A stretch of DNA of 40,567 bases from a virus: IMG/VR virus record IMGVR_UViG_3300047510_002323, positions 1 through 40,567 of that record; one strand, written 5' to 3'. The position numbers were made by a program, and so were the translations under genes. Shown here one piece after another: positions 36,072 to 40,567 of the stretch. The notes beneath the pieces were generated by a model that was given only the letters and a program-made list of their open reading frames with translations, was not told the origin of the DNA and ran no database searches. How positions within the stretch are numbered: position 1 is the first letter of the stretch; each line of letters starts with the position of its first letter.

Positions 36072-37940
36072 ATGGCTGATCCAAATATTAGGATAAAAAG
36101 ATCTTCGGTTCCTGGTAAGAGACCAACAGTAGAGCAGCTTAGTTCGGGGGAACTAGCTTTAAATACTTATGATGCCGAATTATTTGCTCGCAGAGAAAGA
36201 ACAGGTATTGGTACTGATATTGTAAGAATCGGTGCTGGTACAACAGTTACGAATGTTTTATATGTCACAAAAGACGGAAGCGACTCCAATACAGGAAAAA
36301 AAATCGGAGACGCAAAAGCAACACTTAAAGGAGCCCTCGAAATCGCAGAAGAGGGAACCATTATTAAAATTAGTGCTGGATCTTATATAGAAGATAATCC
36401 GTTAGTCATTCCAAGGCAAGTTTCATTAGTTGGAGATAGTTTAAGAGAAGTTACAATTACTCCACAAAATTCTAATCAAGACCTTTTTTATGTTAAAGAA
36501 GGTGTTTATGTCACTGAGATGTCTTTTAGGGGTTCTGTAGATCCTGGAAAAGCTTGTTTTAGATTTGATCCGCACACAGTCGGATTTACTTCACAATCAC
36601 CATATATCAGAAACTGTACCAATTTTCTTTCCAATAGTATTGGATTAAAAATCGATGGTTCTGATGTGATTGGAAAGTTAAAGAGTATGGTTACAGACTC
36701 TTTTACACAATATAATCAAGGTGGTATTGGAGTTTCTATTACAAATGAAGGATATGCTCAGTTAGTTTCACTATTTACTATTTGTAATGACATTTCAGTT
36801 TATTGTGGTAGTGGCGGTGCTTGCGATTTAACAAACTCAAACTCTTCTTTTGGAAACTATGCCTTAGTTGCTGACGGTAGGGGACCAAAAAAGTATTCGG
36901 GAATAATTACAAGCGCTGCAGCAGCAAATTCTGATACATTTGTATTAGATTTAAATGTTCCAACATTAAATGTGACTAATGCCAGTTATGATAATGTGAC
37001 TGGATTAACTACAATTACAGTAAATACAGCACATAATTTTAATGTTGGGATGGGAGTTACAATTTCTGGTTTAGGATTTACTTGTGCTTCTGATGGTGGA
37101 ATTACTACAGTTACCTACCCTTCAGGAAATAATGGATATATTTTTGAAGTAAATGCGATTCCAAGTTCAACATCATTTGAAGTATATGTTGGTGCGTCAA
37201 CTTTACCTCACACATATACAACTGGCGGTACTGTAAAAATTAATGCTGTAAGACCTTTTGATGGACAGGTTGTTTATTTTGGAGAACTTTTTTATACAAT
37301 AAAAGATGTTGATATTACTTCTGGTGGAAGTGGATATACTGAAAATGTTTCAGTAAATTTTGAAAGTCCATCTACTAATTGGGGTGTTCCAGCAACTGGA
37401 GTTGGTCAAGTTGAAAATGGTCAGGTGACAAATATAGAAATAGTTTCTAGTGGTAGAGGATATACTTATACACCAACTATAACAATTTCAGGTCCTCCTG
37501 GAGCAGGTTCAACCGCAACAGGAACATCTGTTTTAGTTCCAACTTATTATGCCATTAGAGAGTCGACTCCAGTAGTTTCTGGAATTTGTACAATTACTAT
37601 TACAGAAAATCTACCCTATTCCGTTGGAGTTGGAACTTCAGTTCCATTCTTTAAACAAAGTAGAGTTCTTGCTTCTGGACATTCTATGGAATACATAGGA
37701 ACAGGAACTAATATTGATTCTGCTTTCCCCCAAGCTGGAGGAGTTCCTATTCAAGAAAATGAAACTGATATGAGAAATGGTGGATTAGTTGTTTATACTT
37801 CGACAGACCAGGCAGGTAATTTTAGAATAGGCGATGGTGTCGTTGTTGATCAATTAACAGGCACTATTTCTGGGAGATTTTATTCTAAGAGTTTATTTTC
37901 GACTATGACACCATTTATTCTAGCACTAGGAGGAGATTGA
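36072..37940 (+). CDS. Beta-helix tail fibre or tailspike-like protein, 622 aa
   Basis: GAGG at 36064-36067 gives a good ribosome binding site. Residues 1-40 (NIRIKRSSVPGKRPTVEQLS, GELALNTYDAELF) form the attachment-type start. Residues about 65-300 look like a right-handed beta-helix of the pectin lyase kind: LYVTKDGSDSNTG, ATLKGALEIAEEG, GTIIKISAGSYIED, VSLVGDSLREVTI, with Ser/Asn-rich turns. No catalytic aspartate set could be confirmed, so it may only bind. Residues 305-400 carry an NTAHNFNVGMGVTISG module, and 415-480 two GxGY modules (SGGSGYTENV, SSGRGYTYTP). The C-terminus has QENETDMRNGGLVVYTSTDQ and ends in TPFILALGGD, a common ending for these fibres. It likely binds or trims a cell surface sugar. 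Confidence 0.75.
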   Translation: MADPNIRIKRSSVPGKRPTVEQLSSGELALNTYDAELFARRERTGIGTDIVRIGAGTTVTNVLYVTKDGSDSNTGKKIGDAKATLKGALEIAEEGTIIKISAGSYIEDNPLVIPRQVSLVGDSLREVTITPQNSNQDLFYVKEGVYVTEMSFRGSVDPGKACFRFDPHTVGFTSQSPYIRNCTNFLSNSIGLKIDGSDVIGKLKSMVTDSFTQYNQGGIGVSITNEGYAQLVSLFTICNDISVYCGSGGACDLTNSNSSFGNYALVADGRGPKKYSGIITSAAAANSDTFVLDLNVPTLNVTNASYDNVTGLTTITVNTAHNFNVGMGVTISGLGFTCASDGGITTVTYPSGNNGYIFEVNAIPSSTSFEVYVGASTLPHTYTTGGTVKINAVRPFDGQVVYFGELFYTIKDVDITSGGSGYTENVSVNFESPSTNWGVPATGVGQVENGQVTNIEIVSSGRGYTYTPTITISGPPGAGSTATGTSVLVPTYYAIRESTPVVSGICTITITENLPYSVGVGTSVPFFKQSRVLASGHSMEYIGTGTNIDSAFPQAGGVPIQENETDMRNGGLVVYTSTDQAGNFRIGDGVVVDQLTGTISGRFYSKSLFSTMTPFILALGGD

Positions 37941-37944
37941 TACA

Positions 37945-38274
37945 ATGGCATTAGCACTTAATGTATTTCAGACTATAACAGCAGTAGTCGGTGTAGCATC
38001 AACAGAAGTATATACAGCACCAACTGGATACACTGGTGTTGTTTTGTTATGTCAAGTTGCAAATATTGGATCAACAACTGAAGAGGTTGATTTAATTCAT
38101 AGAAGAAGTTCTACTGATACTGAGTTACTTAAGAATTTTCCTATTTCTGGAAATGATACTGCCAATCTTCTTTCTGGAAAATTGGTACTTGAAAGTGGAG
38201 ATAAATTAGTATTATCGGGCAGTGATGGATCAAATTTAAAATTTGTTGCAAGCATTTTAGAATCATTAAATTAA
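37945..38274 (+). CDS. Small virion structural protein, 109 aa
   Basis: It starts 4 bases after the beta-helix gene, whose last codons (AGGAGG) supply the ribosome binding site. The product has no signal peptide and is beta-rich: VFQTITAVVGVASTEVYTAP, then VVLLCQVANIG, then VDLIHRRSS, ending LVLSGSDGSNLKFVASILESL. This is the layout of a small jelly-roll or Ig-like domain. Similar proteins lie next to fibre genes in cyanophages and are found as virion components. It may cap or link a fibre. The identity is from context and general appearance only. Confidence 0.65.
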   Translation: MALALNVFQTITAVVGVASTEVYTAPTGYTGVVLLCQVANIGSTTEEVDLIHRRSSTDTELLKNFPISGNDTANLLSGKLVLESGDKLVLSGSDGSNLKFVASILESLN

Positions 38275-38292
38275 TAGTTTAACCTAATAGAA

Positions 38293-40567
38293 ATGTCAAA
38301 ATATCTCAGCAATCGCCAAAAAAATCTCAAAGTCGGTATATCTTCTTATTCTGAAGATAAAACGACAATAGAAGTTATTGGAAAAGTTGGTATTGGGACT
38401 GAATCGGCAGGTGCTGATTTGGATATTAATGGTGATCTGAGACTTCGTGGAGGGTTTTATGATAGAGATAATCAAGTTGGAAGTCAGGGGCAAGTATTAG
38501 TCTCTACTGGAGCGGGTGTAACTTGGACGAGTATTGATGATATTTCAGCAATAGAAGAAATTATTAATACGACTTTAACTGGTATTGCGGTTGAAGAAGA
38601 AAGTGTTGGTATTGGTACAACATTTACAACCCTTAATTTTGTTGGTCTAGGAGTTACTGCAACTGGAGAAGGTTCAAAAGCAACTATCACTTTTAATCAA
38701 CAAGTAGGACCGCAGGGTCTTCAAGGAACCACAGGAACTCAGGGTATACAGGGAAGACAAGGAACTACAGGTACTCAGGGTATTCAGGGAACTCAAGGAA
38801 TTCAGGGTATTCAGGGAACTCAAGGAATTCAGGGAACCCAAGGAATCCAGGGCACTCAAGGAACCCAAGGTGTTCAGGGAACTCAAGGTGTCCAAGGTAT
38901 TCAAGGTACACAAGGAACTCAAGGTGTCCAGGGAGTTCAAGGTATTCAGGGAACTCAAGGAACCCAAGGTGTTCAAGGTGTTCAAGGAACTCAAGGTGTC
39001 CAAGGTGTTCAAGGAACTCAAGGTATTAAAGGAACTCAAGGAACTCAAGGTGTTCAAGGTATCCAAGGTACACAAGGTGTTCAGGGAGTTCAAGGAATCC
39101 AGGGTACACAAGGAACTCAAGGTGTCCAGGGAGTTCAAGGTATTCAGGGAACTCAAGGAACCCAAGGTGTTCAGGGAACTCAAGGTATTCAGGGCACTCA
39201 AGGAACCCAAGGTGTTCAAGGTATCCAGGGAACTCAAGGTGTTCAGGGCACTCAAGGAACCCAAGGTGTTCAAGGTATCCAGGGAACTCAAGGTGTTCAG
39301 GGCACTCAAGGAACTCAAGGTGTTCAAGGTATCCAGGGAACTCAAGGAACCCAAGGTGTTCAAGGTATCCAGGGAACTCAAGGAACTCAGGGTATTCAGG
39401 GAACCCAAGGTGTTCAGGGCACTCAAGGTGTCCAGGGAATTACTGGACCAGTAGCAGGTTCTGCGGAACAAGTTGTTTATAAAGATGGTTCAAATAATCC
39501 AACTGGTTCTGATAACTTAACATTTGATGGAACATTATTACAGGTATATGATTTAAATGTTACTAATAACTTAACAATTGGTGGTACATCAGTTTATATT
39601 AATGCTGAAGAATTAAGAGTTGAAGATAGAGATATTGTTCTCGGTTATAGTACATCAATAAGTCCAACGGATGATTCGGCAAATCATGGTGGAATTGCGA
39701 TTGCTTCAACGGAAGGAACACCTTTAATTTCTCTTGCAGCACCTGGTAATATCAATCCACTTCCAGATACCTACAAACAGATTATGTGGGTTAAGGAAGG
39801 TACTTGGGGAGGACTAGGTACTGATGCTTGGGTATTCAATTATGGTGTTGGTATTGGTCTAACTGATATTCTTTCAGGAACTGCTTTAGCTGTTGGTGGA
39901 GATGTTGATATTCATGGAGCAATTTATGATAGCAATCACAGCAAAGGTGGTTCTGGAGATATTCTTGTTTCCACTGGAACGGGAATAACTTGGACTGATC
40001 CATATGCGGCAGGAATTCAGGGCGTTCAAGGTATTCAGGGAACTCAAGGTGTCCAGGGAGTTCAAGGTATCCAGGGAGTTCAAGGTATCCAGGGAGTTCA
40101 AGGTATTCAGGGAACTCAAGGAACCCAAGGTGTTCAAGGTGTTCAAGGAACTCAAGGTGTCCAAGGTATTCAAGGTATTCAAGGAACTCAAGGTGTTCAG
40201 GGAACTCAAGGTGTTCAGGGAACTCAAGGTGTTCAGGGAGTTCAGGGAGTTCAGGGTGAGCAGGGAATCCAAGGTGTTCAAGGAAGACAAGGAACTACAG
40301 GTACTCAAGGTATCCAGGGCACTCAAGGAACCCAAGGTATCCAGGGCACTCAAGGAACCCAAGGTATTCAGGGTATCCAGGGAACTCAAGGAACTCAAGG
40401 TGTCCAGGGTATCCAGGGTATTCAGGGAACTCAAGGTATCCAGGGCACTCAAGGAACTCAAGGTGTCCAGGGAGTTCAAGGTATTCAGGGAACTCAAGGA
40501 ACCCAAGGTGTTCAAGGTATCCAGGGCACTCAAGGAACCCAAGGTATTCAGGGCACTCAAGGAACCC
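38293..40567 (+). CDS. Collagen-like tail fibre, at least 758 aa, 3' end outside the window
   Basis: The frame from the ATG at 38293 stays open to the right edge, so the gene is truncated there. Residues 1-138 are a globular head with an [17 protein letters not shown] phrase and [11 protein letters not shown]. Residues 139-387 are 83 uninterrupted G-X-Y triplets, mainly GTQ, GVQ and GIQ. A beta-rich middle (388-573) contains [16 protein letters not shown], shared with the 709-residue fibre, and a second copy of the head phrase ([15 protein letters not shown] ... [11 protein letters not shown]). A second G-X-Y array starts at residue 574 and continues beyond the window. Collagen-like shafts in phage fibres form trimers. 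Glutamine almost always fills the Y position and proline is nearly absent, unlike animal collagen. It is probably a long adhesion fibre. Confidence 0.85.
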   Translation, partial: MSKYLSNRQKNLKVGISSYSEDKTTIEVIGKVGIGTESAGADLDINGDLRLRGGFYDRDNQVGSQGQVLVSTGAGVTWTSIDDISAIEEIINTTLTGIAVEEESVGIGTTFTTLNFVGLGVTATGEGSKATITFNQQVGPQGLQGTTGTQGIQGRQGTTGTQGIQGTQGIQGIQGTQGIQGTQGIQGTQGTQGVQGTQGVQGIQGTQGTQGVQGVQGIQGTQGTQGVQGVQGTQGVQGVQGTQGIKGTQGTQGVQGIQGTQGVQGVQGIQGTQGTQGVQGVQGIQGTQGTQGVQGTQGIQGTQGTQGVQGIQGTQGVQGTQGTQGVQGIQGTQGVQGTQGTQGVQGIQGTQGTQGVQGIQGTQGTQGIQGTQGVQGTQGVQGITGPVAGSAEQVVYKDGSNNPTGSDNLTFDGTLLQVYDLNVTNNLTIGGTSVYINAEELRVEDRDIVLGYSTSISPTDDSANHGGIAIASTEGTPLISLAAPGNINPLPDTYKQIMWVKEGTWGGLGTDAWVFNYGVGIGLTDILSGTALAVGGDVDIHGAIYDSNHSKGGSGDILVSTGTGITWTDPYAAGIQGVQGIQGTQGVQGVQGIQGVQGIQGVQGIQGTQGTQGVQGVQGTQGVQGIQGIQGTQGVQGTQGVQGTQGVQGVQGVQGEQGIQGVQGRQGTTGTQGIQGTQGTQGIQGTQGTQGIQGIQGTQGTQGVQGIQGIQGTQGIQGTQGTQGVQGVQGIQGTQGTQGVQGIQGTQGTQGIQGTQGT
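38707..39453 (+). repeat. Collagen-like G-X-Y array 1 (83 triplets)
   Basis: Eighty-three consecutive 9-base G-X-Y units with no break in the Gly register, from GPQ at 38707 to GPV at 39451. X is mostly T, V or I and Y mostly Q, with rare GRQ, GTT and GIK. The repetitive DNA also creates long meaningless open frames on the other strand. Confidence 0.95.
39190..39351 (+). repeat. 54-base higher-order tandem repeat inside array 1
   Basis: The segments 39190-39243 and 39244-39297 are identical, and 39298-39351 differs only at a few bases near the middle and end. Each unit codes six G-X-Y triplets, showing recent duplication within the array. Confidence 0.9.
40012..40567 (+). repeat. Collagen-like G-X-Y array 2, open at right edge
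   Basis: From GIQ at 40012 every third codon is glycine to the end of the window, about 61 triplets so far. Composition matches array 1, with one GEQ and one GRQ interruption of the T/V/I pattern near 40256-40290. Confidence 0.95.

Noticed and set aside
36072-37940. Assignment of the beta-helix fibre as an active pectate lyase or depolymerase
   Set aside because: The coil pattern fits the fold, but no catalytic residue set could be identified; binding only is equally likely.
38674-39471. Long minus-strand open frame rich in Leu, Ser, Asn and Thr repeats
   Set aside because: It is the antisense of the collagen-like G-X-Y array; the real gene is the + strand frame with heads and shared fibre domains. 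The same applies to the minus-strand frame at 39886-40560 and the Lys/Val/Phe-rich + frame at 38870-39454.
38707-40567. Regular repeats that might suggest a CRISPR array
   Set aside because: There are no unique spacers; units are 9 bases in coding register and the frame is intact, so it is a protein repeat.

Overview
The window reads as the late structural region of a T4-like myovirus of marine type, most like the cyanobacterial T4-like phages (Prochlorococcus or Synechococcus hosts). A related marine host such as a pelagibacter cannot be excluded. The grounds are the gene order (gp25, gp6, gp7, gp8, a large DUF4815-like protein, gp13, gp14, gp15, gp16), very AT-rich DNA, T4-type late promoter motifs (TATAAATA or AATAAATA), and small accessory proteins of a kind I recognise from cyanomyoviruses. 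Every supported gene is on the + strand. No tRNA, integrase, CRISPR array or insertion sequence was seen.

Layout. Bases 1-492 hold a compositionally odd stretch (about 51% G+C over the first 300 bases by hand count) with one doubtful ORF open to the left edge, then AT-rich non-coding DNA. Bases 493-2926 carry seven small accessory genes, among them a 266-residue glycosyltransferase-like protein with a DSD motif. Bases 2957-28753 are the baseplate block: gp25, gp6, a giant gp7-type protein of 4516 residues, gp8, and a 2787-residue protein in the place of T4 gp9-gp12. Bases 28750-32883 hold two small coupled ORFs, then the neck and tail-completion proteins gp13, gp14 and gp15, and the small terminase subunit gp16. 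Bases 32906-40567 are a fibre and decoration island: two small proteins, a 709-residue fibre, a short coiled-coil protein, a beta-helix fibre, a small structural protein, and a collagen-like fibre that runs off the right edge. The large terminase gp17, which follows gp16 directly in T4, is not reached.

How the genes work together. gp25, gp6, gp7 and gp8 should build the baseplate wedge. The DUF4815-like protein probably supplies outer baseplate or short-fibre functions. gp13, gp14 and gp15 close the head-tail junction and cap the tail, gp16 starts DNA packaging, and the island supplies host-contact fibres.

The most unusual feature is that conserved T4 core proteins (gp7, gp8, gp14, gp15, the DUF4815-like protein and the beta-helix fibre) are swollen by a common set of small repeated sequence modules. 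At least four types recur between otherwise unrelated virion proteins, which suggests module shuffling that decorates the whole tail and neck. I found no clearly non-phage system; the novelty lies in this modular inflation, the glycine-rich and proline-rich insert, and the proline-poor collagen-like fibre.
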